NCBI RefSeq assembly: GCF_037153985.1
Contig: NZ_JBBAYI010000012.1
Span: forward strand, 1 to 64,000
Direction: 5' to 3'
DNA length: 64,000 bases
Source of the DNA: Emticicia sp037153985
Lineage (GTDB): Bacteria > Bacteroidota > Bacteroidia > Cytophagales > Spirosomataceae
Of the stretch, positions 44,351 through 53,412 are shown piece after piece. The notes beneath the pieces are model-generated. The model did not search any database and was not told where the DNA came from. It was given only the letters and a program-made list of their open reading frames with translations. Position 1 is the stretch's first letter; every line of letters starts with the position of its first letter. The position numbers were made by a program, and so were the translations under genes.

Positions 44351-46153
44351 ATGTCAAAACTCATTAACGATTTTGTAGTGCGCTTTGCTAATGTTAATGG
44401 TACTGGCTCGGCCAGTGCCAACAGTATGTTTGCCAAAGCCATTTTTCGGATGGGAATTCCGGTTACACCTAAAAATATTTTCCCGTCCAATATTCAGGGG
44501 TTGCCTACTTGGTACGAAGTCAGAATCAGCGAAAAAGGCTACCTCGGCCGTCGTGATGGCATTGACCTGATGGTTTCTGTTAACCCTCAAAGCATGCTTA
44601 AAGATGTCGAGAGTGTGCGCCCGGGTGGTTATTTCATGTACGATAGCACCAAACCACTGCACAAAGAATACATCAGAGAAGACATTACGTATCTTGGTAT
44701 TCCGTTAATGCAGATTTGCATGGAACAGTACTCCGACCCACGCCAGCGGCAGCTATTTAAAAATATTATTTACGTAGGTGCGCTTTCTGCCTTGCTCGAC
44801 ATCGAATTTGGGGTATTAGAACAGCTACTGGCCGAACAATTTAAAGGGAAAGAAAAACTGATTCCGGCTAATATTCAGGCGTTACAGTTGGGAATCCAAT
44901 ACGTACATGAAAACTTCTCTTACCCGCTTGATATTCGTGTAGAAAGACGAAATAACGTAGGCAACAAAATTATGATTGACGGCAACGGTGCCTGCGCTTT
45001 AGGGGCTGTTTTTGCCGGTGCTACCGTAGCTGCTTGGTATCCTATTACGCCTTCTACTTCGGTGGTTGAAAAATTTGATAAATACGCTAAAAAATTCCGT
45101 ACAGATAAAGCAACCGGAAAGAAAAACTATGCCATTGTACAAGCCGAAGATGAGCTTGCTGCTATCGGGATGGTAATTGGTGCTAACTGGAATGGCGCAA
45201 GGTCTTTTACGGCCACCAGCGGCCCGGGTGTTTCTTTAATGAACGAGTTTCTCGGTTTAGGCTACTTTGCAGAAGTTCCTGCTGTATTAATTGACGTTCA
45301 ACGCACAGGGCCATCAACAGGTATGCCTACCCGAACGCAACAGTCTGACATCACTATTGCAGCTTATGCTTCACATGGCGACACCAAACATGTACTACTG
45401 TTTCCGAGCAACCCTAAAGAATGTTTTGACTTAACCGCCGATGCCTTTGATTTGGCCGAACGCCTGCAAACACCCATCATTGTACTGACCGACCTCGACC
45501 TCGGCATGAATGACCACCTATGCGAGCCTTTTAACTGGAATCAGGAAAGAAAGTATGACAGAGGGAAAGTCTTGAATGCTCAGGACCTCGAAAATATGGG
45601 ACGTTTCGGACGATACCTTGATGTAGACGGAGACGGTATTCCTTACCGTACATACCCGGGCACACACCCAACCAAAGGCTCTTATTTTACACGTGGTACT
45701 TCTCGTGACGAATACGCAGTCTATACTGAAGACGGTTCTGTGTATGTCAGAAACATGGAACGATTGTCGAAAAAATGGGACACCGCTAAAACACTTGTGC
45801 CTAAGCCCTATTTTTATCAGCAAAAAAACATGAGCCCTATGGGTGTAATTTTCTTTGGAACCTCAACTTATTCGTCAGAAGAAGCCATTGATTTGTTACG
45901 TCAGCAAGAAATCGTACTCGATGCCATGCGTATAAAGGCATTTCCGTTTAATGAAGATGTTGAGCAATTCATTGAAACACATGAAATTGTTTTTGTTATT
46001 GAACAAAACCGCGATGCGCAAATGCGCTCATTATTAATTAATGAGCTGGAGATAAATCCGAAAAAACTCATTCGGGTACTAAACTATGATGGAATGCCTA
46101 TCACAGCCGATAAAATTATTGAAGAAATCAATAAAAACTTAGCAATTAACTAA
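44351..46153 (+). CDS. korA: 2-oxoacid:ferredoxin oxidoreductase subunit alpha (KorA-type, gamma-alpha fusion)
   Basis: A 600-residue protein in which a gamma domain (1-190, beginning FVVRFANVNGTGSASAN) is fused to the pyrimidine-binding alpha domain. The latter has GNGACALGAVFAGATVAAWYPITPSTS and a TSGPGVSLMNEF motif. Such enzymes decarboxylate 2-oxoglutarate (or a related 2-oxoacid) with CoA to acyl-CoA, reducing ferredoxin. The 2-oxoglutarate preference is inferred from family resemblance. korB follows with a four-base gap. Confidence 0.9.
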   Translation: MSKLINDFVVRFANVNGTGSASANSMFAKAIFRMGIPVTPKNIFPSNIQGLPTWYEVRISEKGYLGRRDGIDLMVSVNPQSMLKDVESVRPGGYFMYDSTKPLHKEYIREDITYLGIPLMQICMEQYSDPRQRQLFKNIIYVGALSALLDIEFGVLEQLLAEQFKGKEKLIPANIQALQLGIQYVHENFSYPLDIRVERRNNVGNKIMIDGNGACALGAVFAGATVAAWYPITPSTSVVEKFDKYAKKFRTDKATGKKNYAIVQAEDELAAIGMVIGANWNGARSFTATSGPGVSLMNEFLGLGYFAEVPAVLIDVQRTGPSTGMPTRTQQSDITIAAYASHGDTKHVLLFPSNPKECFDLTADAFDLAERLQTPIIVLTDLDLGMNDHLCEPFNWNQERKYDRGKVLNAQDLENMGRFGRYLDVDGDGIPYRTYPGTHPTKGSYFTRGTSRDEYAVYTEDGSVYVRNMERLSKKWDTAKTLVPKPYFYQQKNMSPMGVIFFGTSTYSSEEAIDLLRQQEIVLDAMRIKAFPFNEDVEQFIETHEIVFVIEQNRDAQMRSLLINELEINPKKLIRVLNYDGMPITADKIIEEINKNLAIN

Positions 46154-46157
46154 TCAG

Positions 46158-47210
46158 ATGACATACATTCGTCCAACATTTCGGCACCCAAAATTACCGA
46201 AAAACAAAATCAACTATACGAAAAAGGACTACGAAGGAGCCTTGTCGACACTCTGTGCAGGTTGCGGGCATGACTCCATTAGCGGTGCCATAATTCAGGC
46301 TTGTTTTGAACTGGCAATAGAGCCACACCGTTTAGCTAAGTTATCGGGCATTGGTTGTTCTTCTAAAACACCAGCCTATTTTCTGGGTAATTCTCATGGG
46401 TTTAACTCTGTTCACGGCCGAATGCCCTCGGTGGCTACGGGCGCGTATCTGGCCAACCGTGACTTAATATATTTTGGTGTTTCAGGCGATGGTGATTCGG
46501 CCTCTATTGGTATGGGGCAGTTTGTGCATGCCATTCGCCGCAACCTGAACATGGTATATATTGTCATGAACAATGGTTGTTATGGGTTAACCAAAGGGCA
46601 AGATTCTGCTACGGCCGATGTAGGCTCAATCAGTAAAGCTGGCTCAACCAATATGTTTAATGCCATTGACCTCGTAGGGCTAGGGCTTGAACTCGGAGCT
46701 ACTTTTGTAGCACGTAGTTTTTCAGGTGATAAAACCCAGCTAATTCCGCTCATAAAAGCGGCTATGGCCCACCCGGGATTTGCACTAATCGACGTTATCT
46801 CACCTTGCGTTACATTCAATAACAATACAGGGTCAACCAAATCGTATGATTACGTACGTGAACACATAGAGGCTACTTCTACCGTTGATTTTGTGCCGTC
46901 TATGGAAGAAATTACTACTACCTATGAAGAAGGCGACAGCAAAGAAGTAACCTTGCATGATGGTTCGGTGCTGAATCTGCAAAAACTGAATCAAGGGTGG
47001 AATCCAGAAGATAAATTATCGGCAATGATAGCCCTGCAAAATGCTAAAAGCAAAGGCGAAATTTTAACAGGTTTAATTTACATAGAGCCTGAAACACAAA
47101 ATTTACATGAAGTACTGGGCACGTGTGAAACCCCTCTGAATATGCTAAAAGAGGATGTTCTTTGCCCGGGTATTGATGCCTTAGAAGCACTGAATCAGAG
47201 CTTACGATAA
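46158..47210 (+). CDS. korB: 2-oxoacid:ferredoxin oxidoreductase subunit beta (KorB-type)
   Basis: A 350-residue thiamine-diphosphate subunit. Cluster cysteines are Cys33, Cys36, Cys67 and Cys217. The ThDP/Mg motif is GDGDSASIG at 110-118, with NNGCYGLTKGQ downstream. It pairs with KorA. There is no ferredoxin domain in this protein, so electrons must leave to a separate carrier; the ferredoxin-tailed flavoprotein two genes upstream is the obvious candidate. Confidence 0.93.
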   Translation: MTYIRPTFRHPKLPKNKINYTKKDYEGALSTLCAGCGHDSISGAIIQACFELAIEPHRLAKLSGIGCSSKTPAYFLGNSHGFNSVHGRMPSVATGAYLANRDLIYFGVSGDGDSASIGMGQFVHAIRRNLNMVYIVMNNGCYGLTKGQDSATADVGSISKAGSTNMFNAIDLVGLGLELGATFVARSFSGDKTQLIPLIKAAMAHPGFALIDVISPCVTFNNNTGSTKSYDYVREHIEATSTVDFVPSMEEITTTYEEGDSKEVTLHDGSVLNLQKLNQGWNPEDKLSAMIALQNAKSKGEILTGLIYIEPETQNLHEVLGTCETPLNMLKEDVLCPGIDALEALNQSLR

Positions 47211-47224
47211 CCCATAAAGTTATA

Positions 47225-47274
47225 ATAGGGCTTATACATGGCTATATAAGTTTCATGTATAAGTCCTATTTTTG
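47225..47274 (+). promoter_or_regulatory. Terminator after korB whose tail forms a -7 box
   Basis: ATAGGGCTTATACATG (47225-47240) and CATGTATAAGTCCTAT (47254-47269) form a 16-base stem with one G-U pair, followed by TTTTG. TATTTTTG (47267-47274) fits TAnnTTTG and overlaps the stem end. It lies 42 bases before the DUF6265 gene and may start it. Confidence 0.55.
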
Positions 47275-47316
47275 TGTACATTATTTCTGATTATCAACCC
47301 TTAATCTACTATTCCT

Positions 47317-47820
47317 ATGAAAAAATCGACGTTCAAAGTTTTATTTCTAGTTTTTTTTATCAGCTTTTCAGGCATTAGCAGCGTATTTGCACAGGCCAAC
47401 GGCACACTCAATGAAGTAGCTTTTATGCACGGCCACTGGCAAGGCACATTTAATGGTGGTCCTATTGAGGCTTTCTGGGCAAAACCAGCAGGCGACAACC
47501 TTACAGGTTTCATTCGTATGATGAAAGATGACAAAGTAACCATGTACGAAATGCTTATTTTTGAACAAACCGAAAAAGGACCTGTTGTACTGGTAAAACA
47601 TTTTAAACCCGGCCTGATTAGTGTTGAAGAAAAAGAGGTGTCGGACCGATATAACTTTATTGAAGCTAAAAAAGACTGGGCACTTTTTGAAAAACAAGAT
47701 GGCTCTATTCGTATCATTTATGAAAAAAGAAATAAAAACCAGTTAGTTGTTCAGCGCGGTAAACAGGAAAGTGGAAAATGGGTATTTACCGACCTGTTTA
47801 TATTTAATGCAGTTAAATAA
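47317..47820 (+). CDS. Secreted DUF6265-like protein
   Basis: A 167-residue protein with a signal peptide (ending VFAQ). The mature domain carries the pattern FMHGHWQG...GGPIEAFWAKPAGDNLTGFIRM, recognised as DUF6265, a small lipocalin-like beta-barrel of unknown ligand. No catalytic residues are apparent. It is a single-gene unit between two hairpins. Confidence 0.75.
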   Translation: MKKSTFKVLFLVFFISFSGISSVFAQANGTLNEVAFMHGHWQGTFNGGPIEAFWAKPAGDNLTGFIRMMKDDKVTMYEMLIFEQTEKGPVVLVKHFKPGLISVEEKEVSDRYNFIEAKKDWALFEKQDGSIRIIYEKRNKNQLVVQRGKQESGKWVFTDLFIFNAVK

Positions 47821-47840
47821 TGCTCGGTTATTTATATATT

Positions 47841-47878
47841 TAACAAGCGCATCATGGCCTGATGCGCTTGTTATTTTT
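47841..47878 (+). terminator. Terminator after the DUF6265 gene
   Basis: TAACAAGCGCATCA (47841-47854) and TGATGCGCTTGTTA (47860-47873) are perfect 14-base arms with a 5-base loop, then a T-run. It precedes the convergent BatA-type gene. Confidence 0.88.
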
Positions 47879-47909
47879 AATACAATGACTCTTTGCCAAG
47901 TAGCGAGTT

Positions 47910-50009
47910 TTATCCTTTCATAAACCGAATTAACAGGATTTCTACTAGTAAAAAGGCTAAAGCCAGTATAATACAATATTTCCAGAGGGGTGTACCTACG
48001 TTACTTTCCTGAAAAGTTTTCACAAAATCGCCATCCAGCAAATTATCAAAAATCGTTACATTTTTCTGTCCGGCAAAAAACTTCCTTAATTCGTCAGGCG
48101 TATAAAACTCCATCTTCGACTCTTCGTTATCATGATTTAACGCCAGCAACTTCTCGGTTTTTCCATCAAGCTGCAATTCATAATAACCCGACTCAAGTAT
48201 CTGATTATCGCTTAATTGTGTAGCTTTGGGCAATTCTAGTGTTAGCTGATTCCCCGTAATTCTCTGAATAGGAATAATTTCAATTTTACCACCTGTGCCT
48301 GTTTTAGCTACACTGGTTAACTTATAAGTTGCATTTTTCTTGATATTTGGGAGGTCAAGGGTAATACTACCTTCACTGAAATTATAGGCGGCTCTTTCCT
48401 GCCTTACGCTCATCGACGCTATTTTAAACATAGTTGGTACAAAAAATGCGTGTTCGGCAAAATTACCATAGGCTTTTTCTAAAGGTGAAGCACACAGATA
48501 CACTTTACCCTGATAAGCATTGGTAACTGTAATAAAATTTTGCTGGCTTTTAAACGTGAGTATCTTCTCGCCTATTCCCGACCAGTTCAGAACAGGCTGC
48601 ATAGCAGGTGTATTGGCTACTCCTTGCAGGGTAGTACGCTCAAATACATCGGCATAGAATGGGTTCTGCCTGTTAGGCTCTGCCACAGGTAAGTGGCTTT
48701 GAGGCAACGGAGGCTGATTGTTTACACTAATGCTTTGTATCCCAAATGCGCCCAGAAACTGCCCGTAATCGTCTAGTTCAGGGTTTGACGGCGGAAATAC
48801 AAGCAGACTTCCACCCTGCCGGATAAACTCTTCAAGGCTTGCCCTGAACGTGCCTGTTATTGCTTCAACTCCCTCAAGCACAATCAGGTTAGCGTTCTTG
48901 AACTGCCCTACATCTACGTTACTTGCGCTATACGCATGGTAAGCAAAAAGGCTGTCGTTATCAAATACTTTTCCGATATAGTCGGCGGCACTTCTTTGCT
49001 GATATAAATGTAGTACCTGAATTACAGGCGAGGCATCCAGCACGAAGTAGTAGTCGTTATCAAAGGTAACAGGTTGGTCATCGAAAGACACCTTTCCCCG
49101 ATGAAACCCTTTGTCTTTCACAGTAAAGTTAAAAGTAGCCGTTGCCGAGCCATTAGGCGCAATATCGACCGAAGCCGTTGAGGCCTGTGCATCGTCAATG
49201 AAAAGTTTTACGGGTAGTTTCTCTACTTCGCTGCCACCCGAATTAAATACTTTAACATAAAGCACATTATTCTGCATTTCTCTGATGAAAGGCGAAGCCA
49301 ACCATACGGAATCCACAAAAACGTTTTGAGAGGTTTTACCTTGTACAGGCACTAGAAAAAGTTTATCCAACGAATCTGTTTTAATCTTGCTCAGGTCTCC
49401 TGCTGTGCTTTTCTGAAAATCAGAAAACCAGAAAAACTGATTACTGGCACTTGCATTATGTTTCTGTGCCAGACTTCTCTGGCGTTTGTATACGTTCTCG
49501 AGGGTACGTGGGTTTGGCGATAATCCGACCGACGTAAGGCGGTCTTTTACTTTAGTTGCGTTAGTTACGGCTTGGTCTTCGCCCGAAAAATCGTTTGTTA
49601 CCAACTGTACGTTTGGTGACTGCCGGAACAACGTAAGGAGTTCGTCTATTTTGGTTACGGCCAAATCGAGGTATCTTTTATTTTCGGTTGTGTTCTGCAT
49701 ACTCAATGAGTTATCCAGATAAAGACTACTTACCCCCAAACCTGTCGAACGGCCACTACTAGCATTTTTTGCTGGCAGAAACGGCTGTGCAAATGCCAGT
49801 GCCAGAAAAGCCAGAAACAACACACGTGCTGCCAGAATAAGCCATTGCTTGATACGCCTGAATGAGCTTGTTTCAGTTTCGACTGCCTTCAGAAAGGCTA
49901 CATTCGTAAAGAATACCTTTTTAGTACGACGAAAGTTAAATAAATGAATAATAATTGGCACCGCAACTGCCAATAAACCCCATAAAAAAGACGGAAAGAG
50001 AAACTGCAT
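47910..50009 (-). CDS. BatA-domain membrane protein with vWA-like region
   Basis: A 699-residue protein. Two N-terminal helices in the BatA arrangement (FLFPSFLWGLLAVAVPIIIHLFNFRR, then a second helix near 57-77) lead to a von Willebrand A-like domain whose metal site reads Asp99-x-Ser101-x-Ser103. A glutamine-amidotransferase-like fold region lies near 340-470, and a last helix at 675-695 returns to the membrane. BatA-type proteins were tied to aerotolerance in Bacteroides and often accompany MoxR ATPases. No MoxR or other Bat gene is adjacent here. Confidence 0.82.
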   Translation of the reverse strand: MQFLFPSFLWGLLAVAVPIIIHLFNFRRTKKVFFTNVAFLKAVETETSSFRRIKQWLILAARVLFLAFLALAFAQPFLPAKNASSGRSTGLGVSSLYLDNSLSMQNTTENKRYLDLAVTKIDELLTLFRQSPNVQLVTNDFSGEDQAVTNATKVKDRLTSVGLSPNPRTLENVYKRQRSLAQKHNASASNQFFWFSDFQKSTAGDLSKIKTDSLDKLFLVPVQGKTSQNVFVDSVWLASPFIREMQNNVLYVKVFNSGGSEVEKLPVKLFIDDAQASTASVDIAPNGSATATFNFTVKDKGFHRGKVSFDDQPVTFDNDYYFVLDASPVIQVLHLYQQRSAADYIGKVFDNDSLFAYHAYSASNVDVGQFKNANLIVLEGVEAITGTFRASLEEFIRQGGSLLVFPPSNPELDDYGQFLGAFGIQSISVNNQPPLPQSHLPVAEPNRQNPFYADVFERTTLQGVANTPAMQPVLNWSGIGEKILTFKSQQNFITVTNAYQGKVYLCASPLEKAYGNFAEHAFFVPTMFKIASMSVRQERAAYNFSEGSITLDLPNIKKNATYKLTSVAKTGTGGKIEIIPIQRITGNQLTLELPKATQLSDNQILESGYYELQLDGKTEKLLALNHDNEESKMEFYTPDELRKFFAGQKNVTIFDNLLDGDFVKTFQESNVGTPLWKYCIILALAFLLVEILLIRFMKG

Positions 50010-50249
50010 ATAACCAAGCCCCTAAAGGGTATATGAATTGAATAGTTTTATAATTAAACGTAAAAGTGTGAAATTCCTTTCAATGTTGTGCTGTTATTTT
50101 GTGCTTATATAGGCTTGTAAGCCAATTATTATGCCAAAGCCTCATAAAAAACTGTTTTTTCGGAGGCTCGTGTGGCTATCTGTTGTTATATGCTAGCAGC
50201 AGCACTCATCAAAAACTTGCTAAGCATTAGCAAACTTAATAAAATACAG

Positions 50250-50257
50250 TAATTTTG
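50250..50257 (+). promoter_or_regulatory. -7 box of the S9 peptidase gene
   Basis: TAATTTTG matches TAnnTTTG and lies 27 bases before the ATG at 50285. It overlaps a TTG at 50255, which therefore cannot be the translation start. Confidence 0.55.
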
Positions 50258-50284
50258 TCAAAACTAAATACCCCCCTGAATCAC

Positions 50285-52636
50285 ATGAAAAGACACTTCA
50301 TTTTACTACTTGTTTTATTGTATGCCCTAACCAGCAAAGCCCAACTCACCGTCGAAAAAATTATGCAGGAACCCTATAAATGGATAGGTACTTCGCCAAG
50401 TAATATTTTTTGGTCGGAAGATTCAAAAACCATTTATTTCTCGTGGAATCCAGATAGAAACAAAAGTGACTCACTTTATAAAATTGTTCTTCCTGACAAA
50501 ACGCCTGTAAAAGTATCGCCTCAAGAAAGAAGGAGTTTGCCTGCGCAAACAGGAGTTTATAATCGTGACAACTCCATGAAAGTTTACGAAAAACAAGGAG
50601 AACTTTTTTTAATGTACAACAAAACATTAAAAATCAAGCAATTGACCAATACTATTGAACGGGAGTCGAACCCGTATTTCAGTGGCGATGAAACCAGAAT
50701 TATATTTCTCAGAAATGGCAATATATTTAGTTTAAGTCTGGCCGATGGAAGTATTACGCAGCTATCGAATTTTATTCAGGGTAATAAAAAAACTGAAGCG
50801 AAGCTAAACGAAGAAGAAAAATGGTTGAAAGCCGACCAACTGGCTATGTTTGAAGTATTGAAAGAGCGTAAAGAAAAGAAAGAAGAAACAGAAAAAAATA
50901 CCAAAGCCGACCAACCTAAACGCCCGAAAGAAATTTATCTGGAAGGTAAAAATCTTGAAATACCTTTAGTTAGCCCCGACCTACGCTATATTACTTACCG
51001 CCTCTCTACACCGGCAAGTGGGGCAAAAAATACAGTTGTACCAAGCTACGTAACAGAATCGGGCTATACCGAAGACCTACCTGCACGCACAAAAGTAGGT
51101 AGCCCCATGAGTAGTTATGAGAGCTATATTTATGACACCAAGAGAGACACCGTTTATCAAATCAATACAAAAGATTTAGCGGGTATTACACAACAACCAG
51201 AGTTTTTAAAGGATTATCCGAAAAAAGACACTACTCAAAAGAAACCCGCTGGCCGTAAACTGATTATTGTAGGCCCCAACTGGTCGGAAAACGGTGCGTA
51301 TGCCGTAGTTGTGGTTCGCTCTTTTGATAACAAAGACCGCTGGCTTATGCTACTCGATACAGCCACGGGAAAACTTAAACTACTTGACCGCCAGCATGAC
51401 GAAGCATGGATTGGCGGCCCCGGCATTGGTTTTACGCTTAGCACAGGCAATATAGGTTGGCTTGATGCCCAAACTTTGTTCTTCCAGTCAGAGGCAGACG
51501 GGTACTCTCATCTGTATACTATTAATGTGGTTTCAGGCGAGAAAAAGCAACTTACTAGCGGTAAATTTGAAATACAACAGGCACAATTATCAAACGATAA
51601 GCAATGGTTTTATTTAAGCACCAACGAGGTTCACCCGGGCGAAACGCATTTTTATAAAATGTCGGTAAATGGTGGCGAAAGAATAAAATTAACAAGCATG
51701 AAAGGTGGCAATGAGGTTACCTTGTCGCCAGATGAAACCAAACTGGCTATCCGTTATTCATACATCAATAAACCGTGGGAATTGTTTTTGCAGGAAAACA
51801 ACTCAGGGGCTGCGGCCGAGCAAATTACGACCTCATTAACAGATGAATTTAAAGCTTATGCCTGGAAAGATGCACAGGTAATTTCTTTTAAAGCCCGCGA
51901 CGGCGTTGACATCTATGCCCGAATTTATGAGCCTGCCAAAAAACTTAAAAATAAAAAAGCCGTAATTTTTGTACATGGAGCAGGTTATTTACAAAATGCA
52001 CATAAGTGGTGGAGCCAGTATTTCCGTGAGTATATGTTTCATAACTTATTAGTAGATAAAGGCTATACCGTACTTGATATTGATTACCGCGCCAGCGCAG
52101 GCTATGGGCGTGACTCACGTACTGGTATTTATAGGTTTATGGGTAGCAAAGACCTGACCGATAATGTTGATGGAGCTAAACTTTTGGTAGAAAAATATGG
52201 CATTGACCCTAAAAAAATAGGCATTTATGGTGGGTCGTATGGTGGATTCATTACGCTGATGGCTATGTTTACCACGCCTGATGTATTTGCCGCTGGAGCT
52301 GCACTACGCCCTGTAACCGACTGGGCAGCGTATAATCACGGTTATACAGCCAACATTCTGAACGAGCCACAGACTGATAGTCTGGCTTATCGTAAAAGTT
52401 CGCCTATTTACCATGCGGCAGGACTTAAAGGACACTTGCTAATTTGCCACGGTATGGTAGACGTAAACGTTCATATTCAGGACTCTTACCGATTGGTGCA
52501 ACGGCTGATTGAACTAAGAAAAGAAAACTGGGAAATGGCAAGTTATCCGATGGAAGACCACGGCTTTGTGGAACCAACTTCATGGATGGACGAATACAAA
52601 AGGATATTAAAATTATTTGAAGAACGCCTGAAATAG
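50285..52636 (+). CDS. S9-family (prolyl oligopeptidase/DPP IV-like) peptidase
   Basis: A 783-residue secreted peptidase. After the signal peptide (ending SKAQ) come a seven-bladed beta-propeller-like region (30-510) and a C-terminal alpha/beta-hydrolase domain. The nucleophile is in GGSYGGFIT, an Asp lies in MVDVNVH and the His in MEDHGF. Such enzymes cleave short peptides, often after proline, in the periplasm. A Lys/Glu-rich insert near residues 175-220 interrupts the propeller. It is transcribed away from the BatA-type gene. Confidence 0.9.
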   Translation: MKRHFILLLVLLYALTSKAQLTVEKIMQEPYKWIGTSPSNIFWSEDSKTIYFSWNPDRNKSDSLYKIVLPDKTPVKVSPQERRSLPAQTGVYNRDNSMKVYEKQGELFLMYNKTLKIKQLTNTIERESNPYFSGDETRIIFLRNGNIFSLSLADGSITQLSNFIQGNKKTEAKLNEEEKWLKADQLAMFEVLKERKEKKEETEKNTKADQPKRPKEIYLEGKNLEIPLVSPDLRYITYRLSTPASGAKNTVVPSYVTESGYTEDLPARTKVGSPMSSYESYIYDTKRDTVYQINTKDLAGITQQPEFLKDYPKKDTTQKKPAGRKLIIVGPNWSENGAYAVVVVRSFDNKDRWLMLLDTATGKLKLLDRQHDEAWIGGPGIGFTLSTGNIGWLDAQTLFFQSEADGYSHLYTINVVSGEKKQLTSGKFEIQQAQLSNDKQWFYLSTNEVHPGETHFYKMSVNGGERIKLTSMKGGNEVTLSPDETKLAIRYSYINKPWELFLQENNSGAAAEQITTSLTDEFKAYAWKDAQVISFKARDGVDIYARIYEPAKKLKNKKAVIFVHGAGYLQNAHKWWSQYFREYMFHNLLVDKGYTVLDIDYRASAGYGRDSRTGIYRFMGSKDLTDNVDGAKLLVEKYGIDPKKIGIYGGSYGGFITLMAMFTTPDVFAAGAALRPVTDWAAYNHGYTANILNEPQTDSLAYRKSSPIYHAAGLKGHLLICHGMVDVNVHIQDSYRLVQRLIELRKENWEMASYPMEDHGFVEPTSWMDEYKRILKLFEERLK

Positions 52637-52642
52637 CGCGTA

Positions 52643-52677
52643 AACTAGGGGCCACACTATGGCCCCATAGTTTTTTA
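52643..52677. terminator. Bidirectional terminator
   Basis: AACTAGGGGCCA (52643-52654) and TGGCCCCATAGTT (52660-52672) form a GC-rich stem with a one-base bulge, then a T-run. It separates the convergent S9 peptidase and pnuC genes. Confidence 0.85.
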
Positions 52678-53328
52678 TAAAGATTTTCTATACTCCCGTG
52701 TCCAGCTAAGTGCGCCAAACAAGGCAATTATACAAAACACCGCATACAGCAAGGCATATAATTTCACTTCTTTTATATAGTACATATATGTACTGATAAT
52801 ATCTACACCCAGCCATACCCACCACGATTCTACCTTCTTGCGTATTAGTAAAAAAGTTGCAAAAATACTCATTACAGTCGTGAATGAGTCCATGTAAGGA
52901 AAAGCACTTGGTTTACTGAAAACCAGTGGCAGCCATCCGCTCAGATTCTTCGCAAAAGTGCCTAATAAAAAAGTACCTGATAAACCTATTAAAGTAAGCA
53001 GCCCAAATTGTTGAAGCGATAATTGTGTTATTTTCAGTTCGTTTCGTTGGTTAGCCTCCTGTTGCTTAGGAAACTTCCATTGCCAGAACCCAATCAGATT
53101 GGTAATAAAAAAGAAGATTTGCAAAAACATATCAGGATACAGTTGTATCTGATAAAACATAATAAAGGCCAGTACTACATTGGCTAAGCCTACAATCCAG
53201 CTCCAGACATTTTCCTGTGCCGAGAGTATTACCGCAATTAGGCCCGTCAGGGTTGCATAAAACTCAAGGTAGCTCATTTTTACCCCTAGTAGCTCAAAAA
53301 ATATGTTATTAATATCAAAGAAATCCAT
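52675..53328 (-). CDS. pnuC: Nicotinamide riboside transporter PnuC-like
   Basis: A 217-residue integral membrane protein with about seven helices and the PnuC pattern SAQENVWSWIVGLANVVLAFIMF...WQWKFPKQ. PnuC proteins let nicotinamide riboside enter for NAD synthesis, trapping it by phosphorylation. Some Bacteroidota relatives carry thiamin instead (PnuT); no thiamin-pyrophosphate riboswitch is visible in the 84-base leader. It follows the sensor kinase on the same strand. Confidence 0.82.
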   Translation of the reverse strand: MDFFDINNIFFELLGVKMSYLEFYATLTGLIAVILSAQENVWSWIVGLANVVLAFIMFYQIQLYPDMFLQIFFFITNLIGFWQWKFPKQQEANQRNELKITQLSLQQFGLLTLIGLSGTFLLGTFAKNLSGWLPLVFSKPSAFPYMDSFTTVMSIFATFLLIRKKVESWWVWLGVDIISTYMYYIKEVKLYALLYAVFCIIALFGALSWTREYRKSL

Positions 53329-53412
53329 TTCATTACACTTTTGCCTCCAATATAGGAGATTGTAATTGTTATTTTGTAGTGTAATGCCTTTTTTCTTTGG
53401 AGAGCTTTAAGG

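Noticed and set aside
47910..50009. Complete bat aerotolerance operon
   Set aside because: No MoxR ATPase, BatB, BatD or DUF58 gene is next to this BatA-type gene.
50255..50284. TTG start extending the S9 peptidase by ten residues
   Set aside because: The TTG lies inside the TAATTTTG -7 box and would place charged residues before the signal peptide; the ATG at 50285 fits better.
53329..53412. Possible thiamin-pyrophosphate riboswitch before pnuC
   Set aside because: The leader is only 84 bases, and no CUGAGA-type core or matching stems are visible.
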